From NCBI GenBank assembly GCA_963965975.1, contig OZ014411.1:25279249-25343248 (forward strand): 64,000 nucleotides of DNA, read 5' to 3'. This document shows, piece after piece, positions 24,149 through 35,604 of the stretch. The translations under genes and the position numbers were made by a program. Below the pieces are notes generated by a model that saw nothing but the letters and a program-made list of their open reading frames with translations, was not told where the DNA came from and did no database searches. The first letter of the stretch is position 1, and each line of letters begins with the position of its first letter. Source of the stretch: Xestospongia bergquistia (Eukaryota > Porifera > Demospongiae > Haplosclerida > Petrosiidae).

Positions 24149-26086
24149 CTACATGAAGAACAAGGCTGCTATGATGGAGACCAACATGAGAATAGCAAAG
24201 GAAAGGAGATCTCCTTTGACAATGGTAACACCTATAGAAAGAAATAAAGAATAAAGTTGGAGATTTGTTACATTGACAGAAATCAAGTATAATAACTTAG
24301 TAACATGCTATTCACCAGATCCGGTGGGGGGAAGAAAGTCATAAGAGTACCCAAAGTCTTCTGCTGGTTTGAACATATCCAAATGTGTGTAGAGTGGCAT
24401 GAAGGGAACAATACAGTCTACAGAACTATGTCCAGCAAACTTTCGATCATTGCTAGGCCCACCATATTCACCATTTGGATACTTCTTCAGCCACTGTTCA
24501 AAGATGTAATCTACCATTGTGTGATGATTGATAAACACTGGATCATTAGGTGATGCTATATCAACCATTGTGCCAAATATTACTGGATCGGAACCTTTCA
24601 GGCTGTCAACAGTGCCTAGCCCAAGAATGATGTGAACCTATGTATGTGCAAGAAAACCAATATAATATGCTAAACAAAAATAAAGACTGCAATGTATGAA
24701 CATTGTATGCAGTCACTATATGGATGCAACCAACTCAATCACTTACTAAGTTATGTAGTAGACGAGTGATATTATCAGAGCTAACTTCCATGTCAGGATT
24801 TGGGTCTGGGTCAGGATCAAATCCTTCCAGAAAATTTCTAAAAGAATTTTCAGCATGTTTGTTATATGGTGCATTACTGAATGAGGTTATCTGTAAAGCT
24901 AATTCAACTGATTCAGCGCTAGGCCACCTAGAGTAATCACTAGCACATTCAGTTGGTGAAGGACAACGAATAATTGGCCTTATCCCAATAGGATCCCTAG
25001 GATCACAAGCTTGTGCACTGCCAGAAGGAAACCAACAAACACTCTTCCAATTGTTTCCTCCGTAGTACCTACTAATTACAGAGCCATTTACACCACGTTC
25101 ACCAAGTGTATTTACTGTAAATATACTTGTTCGGTCATCAGGATTAGTCCAGTTCCAATATCGTACGGTAAAACTTGCATCATTTAGTAATATTTGGACT
25201 TCTCTTTCAAACCACAGCAAATAGAGACGATGCCATGTTAGAAATCCAGTTGACTCGTGAGCATAGTCATTAGCTAAATAGTGTACATGAGAAATACGTA
25301 TACACAGTTGCCTAATATAATTAATAAAGGCAGCTTGCCTATATATAATTTATAATATAATTAATAAAGACAGTTTGCCTATAATTTATAATATAATTAA
25401 TAAAGGCAGCTTGCCTATAATATATAATAATTATAATTAATAAAATCACAGTATACAGTAATTTTATTAATTATAATTTGCAGCTGTATATTATCTAACA
25501 TACCTGATCCTGAACTATTATGATCGTCATTGTTTTTACCAACATAGTGATGCATCCATACAAACATATCGAATATAGAAATGTCGACAGCTTCTGCATT
25601 AAATGCATTTCCATCAGTTTCATTAAAAACAAGAATAACGTAGCGACTTTCGTCTGCATGTTTTGATCTGTTCAGCTTGGTGTTATACTCCTCCCATTCG
25701 GAGTCAGTCATATCTGCTAAATTTTGACGTTGTCGTAGTGAAGACTTCGTGTTGCAGTCTTCACCTTCATAACCAAATTTGCATTCTCCACAATCATAAC
25801 CAGCGTAATTACCATTGCAGTGACAGGTTTGGTTAAAGAAATAAGAGGGCCAGTTGAGACGTGGATCACCATCTTCGGTATAGCGAGTATTACAATACAC
25901 AGACACAGGACGACATCGTCCACGACCTAAATCTCTTCCACATGGAGCTGATGCTCCTGATGGAACTGGACAGCATGTACGACTTGTCAAAATAGCTTTA
26001 CTGGAGCAAACTTTAGGGATTTGAGCTTGCACTAAACAGTAGCTCGTAATCAACAGCAGTAACCAGAGCATTGTCAAAATTTTCAT
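24149..26086 (-). CDS. Tyrosinase, TYR/TYRP type, copy 1
   Basis: Secreted or membrane-anchored type-3 copper oxidase that would oxidise phenols. Exons complement of 24149-24231, 24316-24637, 24747-25273, 25504-26086; phases close, 504 aa. Signal peptide at residues 1-22 (MKILTMLWLLLLITSYCLVQ), then a Cys-rich, EGF-like region (CHCNGNYAGYDCGECKFGYE). CuA ligands: His180 in MHHYVG, His200 in DYAHES and His209 in LTWHR. CuB ligands: His368 and His372 in LLHNLVHIIL and His409 in FINHHTMVDYIFEQW. The last exon is a hydrophobic C-terminal segment (SFAILMLVSIIAALFFM), a membrane anchor or GPI signal, with almost no cytosolic tail, unlike vertebrate TYR. The upstream promoter carries a palindrome and a large inverted repeat. 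Confidence 0.94.
25309..25443. repeat. Tandem repeats in tyrosinase 1 intron 1
   Basis: Three units of about 45-60 bp, each with TAATAAA-GCAG-TTGCCTAT and TATAATTTATAATATAATTA. Unit 2 has five units in the same place (39443-39635). Confidence 0.8.
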
Positions 26087-26175
26087 TTTCTGATCGTGAT
26101 ATGAATCACAAAGAAAATACTTGACTAAGACAGCTTTATATAACTTCTACGCGATCGCGGCTAGAGTGACGAGCA

Positions 26176-26190
26176 GAGACGTCACGTCTC
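26176..26190. promoter_or_regulatory. CRE-like palindrome upstream of tyrosinase 1
   Basis: GAGACGTCACGTCTC: 7-bp arms around a central C and containing GACGTCAC, an ATF/CREB-type core. It lies about 90 bp upstream of the start codon in a locally GC-rich stretch, and is identical in unit 2 (40386-40400). Function is inferred. Confidence 0.4.
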
Positions 26191-26237
26191 CTTCTCCTTA
26201 GACCCAGCCCCTTTCCCGGAGTTCGGAAGTAGCATAC

Positions 26238-26528
26238 GTCACCCGACCCGGTATCAAAACTACTATATATGCCCTTTTTGATACACATGTATAAAGTTTC
26301 ACATTAAATCGAATTTACTTCCATTAATACGTAATTGTCTGTTGCTATGGATCTAAATTATATCATCCATACCAGCAGCATGATCTTGGAAGTTCATATG
26401 TATGCTGCTGCGGTATGGATGATATAATTTATGACAATTATGTATGAATGGAAGTAAGTTTGATATAATGTGAAACTATATACATGTATCAAAAGGAGTA
26501 TAGCAGCTTTGATGCTGGGTTGGGTGAC
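26238..26528. repeat. Large imperfect inverted repeat upstream of tyrosinase 1
   Basis: Arms of about 140 bp: GTCACCCGACCCGGTATC on the left pairs with GATGCTGGGTTGGGTGAC on the right, and the pairing continues through TTTCACATTA/TAATGTGAAA to ATCATCCATACC/GGTATGGATGAT near the centre. Probably a MITE. The equivalent in unit 2 is 40448-40738. Confidence 0.8.
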
Positions 26529-29395
26529 ATATGTTGGGTATCATATAGACACCATACTGCAACTAGTTGACAATAAGGCAGTTGCAAAACAGTATGTTTT
26601 AACGCATTCCAATGGCATGTTCATCAAAGTAGTTTGTTGTTTTGAATTGTAAAAGGTTTATAGAAGCATTATATGGATGTCATTTAACCATCAACAACTT
26701 TTAATATGCCAATATTTTGGACACAAGTCACAAAATATTATTTGCATTACTCACAAATTCTGATATTTAATTTAAAGCAAATCGTTTGCTCTCTATCATC
26801 ACTATAAACAAATCTACTACTACCCAAACTTCAGTCATCATTGCATGCCCTAGTGATTCCTTATATTGACTACACAATAATATTATGCTCCTGCACGTAA
26901 TTAAGATATGATGGTGTGCAATTTTAATTTAATTAACAAATTAAGGGAAGTATTTTATTAGAAAGAATAACAAATTTATCACTAAACTATCAAATATGTG
27001 GGATGATTTTATCAGTGCATGGTAGAACAACTCTTTGACGTTTTGGTATGCACTACTGCTTAATTGGTTAGCAATTGGCCAATAATTTAACAACATATAT
27101 ATAGCCAGTTTGGAAAAGTTAAAATTCAAGTAATGGTGTTAACAGAAGCTATTAATATATTTTCAGCTGCATGTATGGCATGAATCAGTGAGTATGGACA
27201 GCTGTCATTATACATACATACATACATACATACATGCATACACACACACACATATATATTCTGATATTATGGTGTCTGAAAGACTGCATATTGATTAAAT
27301 ATTTGTTGTGTGTCACACATTAATGCACATATGGAGAGGTATTTGTATTATGAAATCACAATTTTATCATGCATAGCCACTAAAGTAGCTATAACAAGAA
27401 ATGATGATCTATTTGTGACATCATTATGATATCACAAATATTTGTAATTATGTTGTTTCTATATATACATGTAGGTCAACAGAGTATGAGAAACTTGATT
27501 AGTAGAGCAGTTCTGGTTATCAAGATGTGTATGCCACAGGTCCATAGAGAGAAAGAATTCACTCTAGATCTTGTAAACATGGCACAAACAAAAAATGTTC
27601 TTACTTAACACATTAAATTAATATTGTGCATAGCAAGATTACATTCTAGTTTGAACATGTTTTTGTTATGACATTAACTTTGTATCTACATGTTGTCTGA
27701 AATACATGGCTACTATTCATGGTTGTAGTTTGCTATATGTAATATAATTCCCACTAGGTCAAAGTTAATCCTGTTGAGAATTAAGATAAATGAACCAAAG
27801 TATGATCACATACTATTAATATAAGCATAGCATGGTATTGAATTTTGAATTTTGAACATACACACATATGCACACACACTCTATCCACACTGTAGCTAGC
27901 TATACCACAGTGACTATAACCAGCTCAGCAAAACAATAATAATCAATAATCTTTAACCAAGAACCTACAAATAAATATATATATATATACCATTAATTTT
28001 AATTAAGTTCTTAAACCCAATAAATGTCATATATTACCTAATTAAATGCACCATAAACACTTCTTGTTACATCACATTTAATTTATTAGCGCTATATCAT
28101 GAATTAATGGAAGTCCCTCTTATCTGGTAACTTAGGACTTGATAAAAAGGCGACATCCTCATCCACTTTGTATAGCTTAACAAATATATATAGTTTTATG
28201 GTATATGTATATGTATATCCTAGAACAAGAGGATTTTGTCAGCAATAAAACATAATAAAACATGGAAACAAAATACTGCAGAAATTTATCAATTCACCAA
28301 ATTTTTCCTTGGATATCTACTAGTTATTATCAATCCTCAATACAAATTTCACAAATAATCTAATTTAAATCAGTCAAACATAAGTATTTCAGAACCACTT
28401 TGACAATTTTTTCTGCTCACCGGTACCAAAAACTATGTGATACACTTGAAGTAAGGGGATCTATGTATCCATAAATACATCTTTATGTCTGTAGTGTAAA
28501 CAGCCATACCTTACTTGAACCATCAATGCCAAATATATATACTTCTGACGAATATTAACATCAATATTGTTGATTACTTGATAATATTTTTAGCTTGTTT
28601 TCAACGTATAATGCAACCGGAAAAGGACGAGCCCAACGCAGGTGTTTGGGTGGAGCTGGGAGTCAGTCAAGTAATACATCAGTAAAGATTTAGGCAGATT
28701 TGAAAAAGCTGGAGTGTCTTTGGTAAAGGTAAAACTTGTGAATTATTTTACTACTCTATAGGATATTTAATGTAATTCAAGGTATAGTTGTTATATTATT
28801 ATAGTGGGTACTTGAATGTCTTGAAAGTTGTTGGGAGTAGATTAGGACCCAATTCAAAAGAAAAGGGACTTTGTTCCCAGCCACACAGACCATTGCAACT
28901 ATCTAATGGAGCAGATGAATCATATCAATTTTAATGTTTATGATTTGGGGGTCTAGCAATTAGTGACCACACCCACTCAAAATAATTACGATTGCTTTAC
29001 CATGTCCAGATATCCACTTGTTTAATGTGAGAAAGAACATCTGGTGACTTTAGTCTTATTCCTTGGTGTTTAAGCCACTTTTCAGATACCAATCAGATTG
29101 CTCAAAGTCTTTGTTATATTCAGATGCACAAGTTATTATACATAAAGTATAGAAATTAAGGTATGACGTGAAAAGTAAAGCATAGATATTTTGAAAGCAG
29201 GTCTTGTAGGTAACATAGTAAGTACTTCTGAAGCATATCTCATGACCATAGTGTCCACGAGTGACATATATGTTGCACAATGCCAGGACTATGTAAAATC
29301 ATCAGATGCTCTTTCTCGCATTAAGTGAGTGGGTTTTTCATTATATACTCAAGTCCTTATGTCTCCTCGAATCTTCTTTCTTAAACTATGTAGTT
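26529..29395. other. Intergenic between tyrosinase 1 and gene B
   Basis: Holds a CATA/CA microsatellite (27210-27260). Segments at about 26920-27010 and 27325-27845 are missing from unit 2. The empty site of the unit 2 foldback element is at 27901-27904. A GC-richer likely promoter of gene B lies at about 28605-28690. No gene seen. Confidence 0.5.
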
Positions 29396-31422
29396 ATGGC
29401 AACAGCTGATGATGTTGATAACATTTTATATCAAGTTCTACGTGATTTTGCTGATAGGATTGTTGGATCTGGTATCTAGCATGCACCTTTAGCCAGAAAG
29501 CTTTTCGCCAAAAAAATTTTAAGTGATGAGAAATATGAAGCTGTCATTGATCGATATACTGGTCAGAGAAATCGGGAACGTCTTGATATGATAATGTTAG
29601 ATGTTCAAAGTGCTGTCAAAAGTGATGAGACTGTTCTAGATACCTTCATTGAGATTCTTAAGGACTTACGTAGTAAAGCTGGTGCTACCTTAGTCAAAGA
29701 ACTAGAAATTGCCAGTCATAAAGGTAAGTATAATTTATCATTGCTTTTTGATTTAATAACTTATTTATAATTACACAAATAGGTAGTGTACCCTTTGTAT
29801 GTAATTACAAGATATTAATACTGTAAACTCATCTGAATTGTCACATGTAGACCAGTTGTGCTTTACATCATTACATGTGTATATAAATTTATAAAACCGA
29901 AAAATCAAGGTTCCTTTTACAGTCTAACAATGAGAATTAAACTCTTTAATAGACAAATCAACAAATAGGCACATAGTCTAGAAGAATAAGATTAATGTGT
30001 GAATGTTTGTTTATTTTGTGACTGATGTATATATTGAAATAAATGGTACAAATCAATAAGGAGAATTCATTTAGTACTTACTGTAATGTTCAGGTAGACA
30101 GACTGCTCCACTATTATATTTTTATTGGATATAATTAGAGTATTTGCTTTAATGTACTGTACACATAAAGTATCTCCTTGCTTTTTTAGATATTCAAGAA
30201 ATAACTGATGAAAAAATCACTCCCAGTGAGTTTATATAAGCATGTATTTGTTGTTGTTTATTAACGTTTTTACATTTTTTCCAGCTCAGACATTGCCTCC
30301 TGTTTCACCTGTAATATCTCATCCCACTAAACCAGTCTCAGAATGTAAGTCTCTTTATCCGTGATATTAATATAAGGTTTTTAAATGCCAAATCTGAGCA
30401 TCTTTTTTTACCAAATAAATTTATGATTTATATATGTAAAACTATGCTCAATAGAGACAGCCAATCACATTAGATTTAATTAAATGATAAAGGGAAAGAA
30501 TGAAAAGGGAAAATGTGTGATTCTAATTTTATTGATCATGCTATAGTTATGAAATTTTGATTAGTGTGGTCAAATGAATATATGATATGTAGTACCACTA
30601 TGATAACTGAGGTTATGTAGAGAAATTGATATGCTTGTTCATTTATAATGTAATGTTTGTTCTATGAAAACCTGTAACATTGTCATATTTTTGACATTAC
30701 TCTTTGTTGTAGATATAAAGAAAAGTACAAAAGCTTGTGGTATGGAGCTAAATAACTTGTATCAAGTCGTCAATGATCAACATTTGCTGATACTAGCAAA
30801 ACAAATAGACAGGTACTATTATATATTACCTTCAGCAGACATAGAAGCTATAAAGAGGGAGTGTCAGCGAGATGAGATGAGATGTAAGATTAAGATATTG
30901 CGTCGATGGAAAGAACAAGAAGGAGATGATGCTACCTATTTGGAACTGGCGCAATTGTTAGAATCTGGTGGAAGAAAAGATCTTGTTGATTTGGTTATGA
31001 AGTTGGTAGGAAATGATAATTTTGCAGAAGGTAAATTAACTTTAATAAGATACATTAATTGTTCTGTGTGACTGTTAAGGTTTTCTCTTTCAGACAAGGT
31101 AATAGTGAGAGCTAAAAAGAAGGGTGTATCGAATGATGTCCTCAAATCATATACTGTCTACAGCGACCAATCTGTTGTGGAAAGCTTATCTAAAAAAATA
31201 GATTATTATTTGGTAGGCTCTTGGTTAGGATATACTGATGAACAATTGCAGGCTATTAAATATAACAATGATGATGAAGAAGTTCGTAGGAAGAAATTAT
31301 TAGAACTATGGTGTCAAGAAAATGGAAAAGAAGCTACTGTTTGGAAGTTGTCATTAGCTCTGGCTAGTTGTGATAGGATTGATCTTCTGGATCAATTACT
31401 TGCATGGATTCTTTCTAGATAA
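29396..31422 (+). pseudogene. CARD-Death-Death protein gene B, nonsense codon in the CARD exon
   Basis: Exons 29396-29723, 30190-30225, 30285-30344, 30713-31030, 31094-31422, all phase 1, 357 codons, same structure as intact gene C. Codon 28 is TAG (29477-29479) where gene C has GAG, so translation from the normal start would give 27 residues. All other exons are open: exon 4 is one Death domain (LAKQIDRYYYILPSADIEAI; LRRWKEQEGDDATYLELAQL) and exon 5 a second (YLVGSWLGYTDEQLQAIKYN; LELWCQENGKEATVWKLSLA). Re-initiation at Met 29588 would give half a CARD plus both Death domains. Recently inactivated copy, a truncated gene, or a polymorphic null allele. Confidence 0.82.
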
Positions 31423-31646
31423 ATGAAGACTATACTATTTAAGATTTTATAAGAATGCAGTGTTTTTCTACCTATAGATAATGTGAACCATGGTAGGCAA
31501 TTCTCAAATTGTTTTCCAAAATAGATCGTAATGTATATTTGTGTCTTTTATATGCAAATAGAACATTTGTATCATACATGGTCATCTATTTCCATTTTAA
31601 TTATCAAAGTTGATTCTCATTTACTTCTTTCACTTTTGTTCTATAG

Positions 31647-31744
31647 ACTATTCCAAACCCATTCAAGCAACTCTGGCAGTTGAAGGCACTATCATTGACC
31701 ACACAAGTGACTATATTCAGGAGAGTCGATCTGAATCTAGTTAA
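31647..31744 (+). pseudogene. Orphan copy of gene A's last exon
   Basis: 98 bp with the same CTATAG acceptor, frame (DYSKPIQATLAVEGTIIDH..) and stop as gene A exon 7, but lying 225 bp after gene B's stop with no gene A upstream. It could be spliced only if gene B used a phase-1 donor before its stop. Most likely a by-product of the duplication breakpoint. Confidence 0.85.
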
Positions 31745-33698
31745 TAATGTTCATTAATTTTATTATATGTTTGTTAAAACGTCATTATTTTGGTATAATA
31801 TGTGTACATGACTTTGTGTAATGAATCATTATTGTGATTCTTAGTTACTTGAATCATCACTTAATTATGACAGTATTAAAATTCTACCTAAACATTATTG
31901 GATACATTGTATTGTGCTTGCATAACTTGTAATTTCACACTCAACAATTAAATTAGTATATTATAGACATCTGTTGTGTATATTGCCTATTGGCAAAGTA
32001 CATGCAACAAATAGATTCATAATGCAGTGCTATGTTTCTGTAGATGATCCCCCCTGGGTTTCCCCCTAGAATAAACTTGTAACTTGTATCCCCACCCCCC
32101 AACCATCATTGGTTATAGTTCATGGTTTTATATATTTTTATTGTCATTATAATAGCCAAGTATAATTGTACAATTCTTTGGAAACCAAGGCTTGAAAATG
32201 ATAACTACAGTACTTCTACATAAAATCAATCACCTTTTTTCAAGAATACTTTGACAAAGGTAGTTGTTAGGACAAATACATTTATTGCTGGCTGTACAGA
32301 ATCCGTATGAAATACAAATATACTATTGTTTGTATAGGAGTAGGCTAGTATTCACTATATAGAAATATTCTCGTGAATATATAGTATAAAAGTAGTAGAA
32401 AGCGTATTAACATGAAAAGTAGAAACAACATCCGTCTTCTGGTCGCATAAGAACGTCATGCCTTCAAACAAAAGTAAGTTCTTTTCCTAGCAGACATTAT
32501 CAGGAGGGCAAGAAGGGGGAAATGGACTACATTTTCTGCCAAGCTTGTTAGTCTCATTACCTATTCGAAGGAACCACACGATGTTGCAGCATGTTTTGAG
32601 GCTACTTTAAGTTCTCTGCGTCGTAATTTGGATGCCACACGGGCCAGAAATAGATACTATACAACACAGATATAAAACAGCGGTCATCCCGATGTGCGCA
32701 TACGCTTTGCAAAACATGGCTACGCTAACTAAACATGGCTGCCTTATACACGGGAGTTAACACATGACTGATTTTCCACTAATTAGTTGTGATATGTACA
32801 TGAGGAACAAGCAAGTAGTTGATAAAAATAAGAATATCAACAGGTAAAACCAATAAGGCCACATCACCACAAATTGTAGTTATTATTTAGTAAAACACAA
32901 TTCTTTCACAGCTGCTAGCTTTCACTTCTCTTAATTATAAGAGATCTATTCCAAAAAAGTTACCAACAGTTACCCACTACAACACACACTACCAGCACAT
33001 ACAGTAAGTTCTTACACAAAGTTATTATGTTGTATAGTATCTATGAGCCAGACAACTACTGCTAAGTGTTTATTTTTGATTGAGTGAAGTATCATCCATA
33101 AACATTTAGCTTCTTCCATATATGGTCAAAAGTTACTAAGGAAGGACTTAGTGATAGTAGAAGATAGAAGCTCGTTGCTCCTTACCTCTCTTCATGCACT
33201 CCTGTTTTTATCCTCATGTAATTATAGTGTTGACCCTTAACATAATCTTTTAATTCTTCTGCAATTAGACAATTGGTTAGTAACAGTAATCAGTTCAGTA
33301 GAGTTAAGGTTGATGGCAGTGTCATATGATTTTGTATCACTCATGAGCTAAAAGACTTTGTTTACAACTAGAATATATAGTTTAATTTTACCACTGTCTC
33401 AAGTATTTCTTTAAATGTTTTACATTATTATTATCTCACACTATTATAAAAGATTTTTTTCTGTAAAATTCTGAAATGACAGTGCTTCAGCCATAAATTT
33501 CAAGTAACAAACAAATAATACTGGAAAAAACAGCCTTAAGCTTCAAACTTTAACTGCTAATTGTAACAACTAGTAGTTGCTTGTTTTAAATGTGGTTAGC
33601 TCTTTGCCATTTGCAACTGGCTTTTCAGCTAGTAACAATACCCTCGTTTCACTTGATTGCATTGCATTAGAATAACATATTTACAATATTATTATAAG
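31745..33698. other. Promoter-side region and candidate exon of caspase 2
   Basis: Matches 16763-18962 with small indels. Contains the possible start exon at 32459 (ATGCCTTCA.. then GTAAGT) and the candidate exon 32942-33003. No other gene seen. Confidence 0.45.
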
Positions 33699-35604
33699 CA
33701 TCAATGAACATCCTTTAGAGTGGTATGATCATGATTCCAGTCTGTCACGTGGCCGATGCACAATAATAAGCAATGAAAACTTCCTAGGGTATGATAGAAG
33801 AGTTGGGACTGAAGTTGATGCTCAATCTATTTCTAACACCTTTCGCAAACTGAAGTTTAAAGTTAAGAAGCACACCAATGTGACATATAAAAGAATGCTC
33901 GAAATACTTCAATATCTTCAAGAGATAGATTATAGCAATTGTTATTGTAACTTCCTTTTTGTATTAAGTCATGGGTCTCAAGAAGGTGTGATAACTGCAG
34001 ATGGTCGATGTGTCTTTTATGATGCTATACAAAGTTATTTCACTGCCTCAAAATGTCCATCTCTGAGCGGAAAGCCAAAAGTCTTCATCTTTCAATTGTG
34101 TCGAAATTCCAGTGGGCATAGCTATGATCCTCATCCTTTGAAAAATCATATGCTAATTGCCTTTGCTTCTCAGCCATCTTGTACTGCCTATCATTATCCT
34201 GATGAGGGTTCTCCATACATACAGTCATTAGTTTCAATAATTGAAAAAAATGTAGCTGACAATGAAGACTTTCTTAGTATGCTCACAATGACAGCAGAGC
34301 AGGTTGTAAATTGTTATGAAATTCAACAGGCTCCAGACTTCAGGTCACAACTTTTATATAAACTCTCACTACAGATGTGAGTTATTTTTACTGATAGATG
34401 AAATATCCTGTATTAGATATTGTTAGAAATTTTATACATATATCATACTACCAATCTTTATATTCTCTTTATACAGTAGACTATCCTCTGCTATTGTACA
34501 TCAAGATGTGCTCCAAGTAGTTTTGCTGATGATACTACAACAGAGATAGTAGGAAGCTTATCAAAAATGCCACCAATGGAAACTTTTGGTGTAATGGTAT
34601 CAGGACATAGCAATACTTGACCTAGACCTAAACTACGGAGAAAGAAAAAGGTGATACTCAATATTTCAAAGAAAAACTACATGATTGATCAATTGTGCAA
34701 ATAATTAGGATTCTTGATAAATTTATATAAAGTGTTATAGTAAATCTGTGAATGTAGGCAATAAACATTTAACTCACACATATATCAAGTAGTCATATGT
34801 CTTGGAAAGTAATGTAAAATGTAACAAACAACGTTAATTAAACTAACATTGTATTAATTATTGTGACTAATTATAGGGGAAGTCAATGTTGAACAGTAGT
34901 AAATCATCTGAAGACAGTAGAGAAGTGAAAATTATGCTATCTACTGACAATGAAGTTAATCACGAAGGTATGAAATTATGAATAAGCTTTTATGAATCCA
35001 TTAGTTAGTATGATATAACATTTCTTTTGTAACAAAACCACAATAGATATTTTAGTACCAAACAATACTTATAAGTACAACTTCTAAATGTGGCACCTAA
35101 AATCTACTAGCCATACATGTAAGTATGACAAAGTAGAATATTAAATTACCAGCTGCATGTTTCAAATATTGTATATGTTAAAATAATAACAGTCAGTTTG
35201 CTGACTGTTAAATATTATAGCCAAGTTCAAATAAGTCATGATACTTTGTTGCCTCATTCATAGCGCTGAAGTGCACTTCAAAGAAAGATGACAAAGAAAC
35301 ATTATCTATATCTAGTGACAGTGATCTTGAGAGCTCTGTGGATGATAGAGGACTTGATGATTCAAATGATAGAGAAATATCAGTTGAGAATGTACATAAC
35401 AATGAAACATCTGATCATCAGAACCTACAAGATGAGGACTTTCAAGTTTATCAATCAAATGATATAATACAGAGAGTAAGTGGAGACTGGATTGAAGTTG
35501 TTCCATTTCGTCTGCAGTTTGAAGAAATGTTTATTGAACCTTTTTCTTCTTCAAACCTTGGAGAAGACTGGGTAAACGTCAATTTATGTATTTTCAAAAA
35601 TTAA
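33699..35604 (+). CDS. Caspase-family protease 2, altered pocket and damaged tail
   Basis: Catalytic exon 33699-34376 is intact: GRCTIISNENFLGYDRRVGT, His in LSHGSQEG (33970-33972), Cys in FQLCRN (34099-34101). The p10 arginine seen in copy 1 is His here (AYHYPDEGSPYIQSL, codon 34192-34194), which should alter Asp-specific binding. The next exon (34477-34650) differs by a net 7 bp in length, so its frame is lost, and a TGG of copy 1 is TGA at 34618-34620. If the first exon is not spliced, the protein would end at the TGA after LSLQM (34378-34380). Later tail exons 34877-34967 and 35264-35604 stay open with an in-frame length change, so an alternative splice that skips the broken exon may be used. 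Confidence 0.75.

Larger units (their letters stand above)
16613..31596. repeat. Segmental duplication, unit 1 (about 15.0 kb)
   Basis: Direct copy of 31597-46340. Runs from inside gene A's last intron through caspase 1, tyrosinase 1 and gene B. Coding exons align base for base with few differences, and introns align with small indels. Unit-specific pieces are the MITE at about 20070-20676 and segments around 26920-27010 and 27325-27845. Confidence 0.93.

Noticed and set aside
24305..24553. Plus-strand frames over the tyrosinase exons (also 24703-24936, 38439-38687, 38837-39070)
   Set aside because: They are antisense shadows of well-supported tyrosinase exons and have no motifs of their own.
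26470..26652. 60-codon plus-strand frame, repeated at 40680-40862
   Set aside because: It lies largely on the arm of the inverted repeat and beyond it, has no start context or splice logic, and is shared only because the region was duplicated.
27210..27260. CATA/CA tract as a CRISPR-like or functional repeat array
   Set aside because: It is a simple microsatellite with no spacers, in a eukaryotic genome.
29056..29280. Minus-strand frame just upstream of gene B, also open in unit 2 (43802-44026)
   Set aside because: Conservation is explained by the recent duplication; no domain, and no exon signals that fit.
30936..31145. Minus-strand frames over the Death-domain exons of B and C (also 45680-45889)
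   Set aside because: Shadows of supported Death-domain coding exons.
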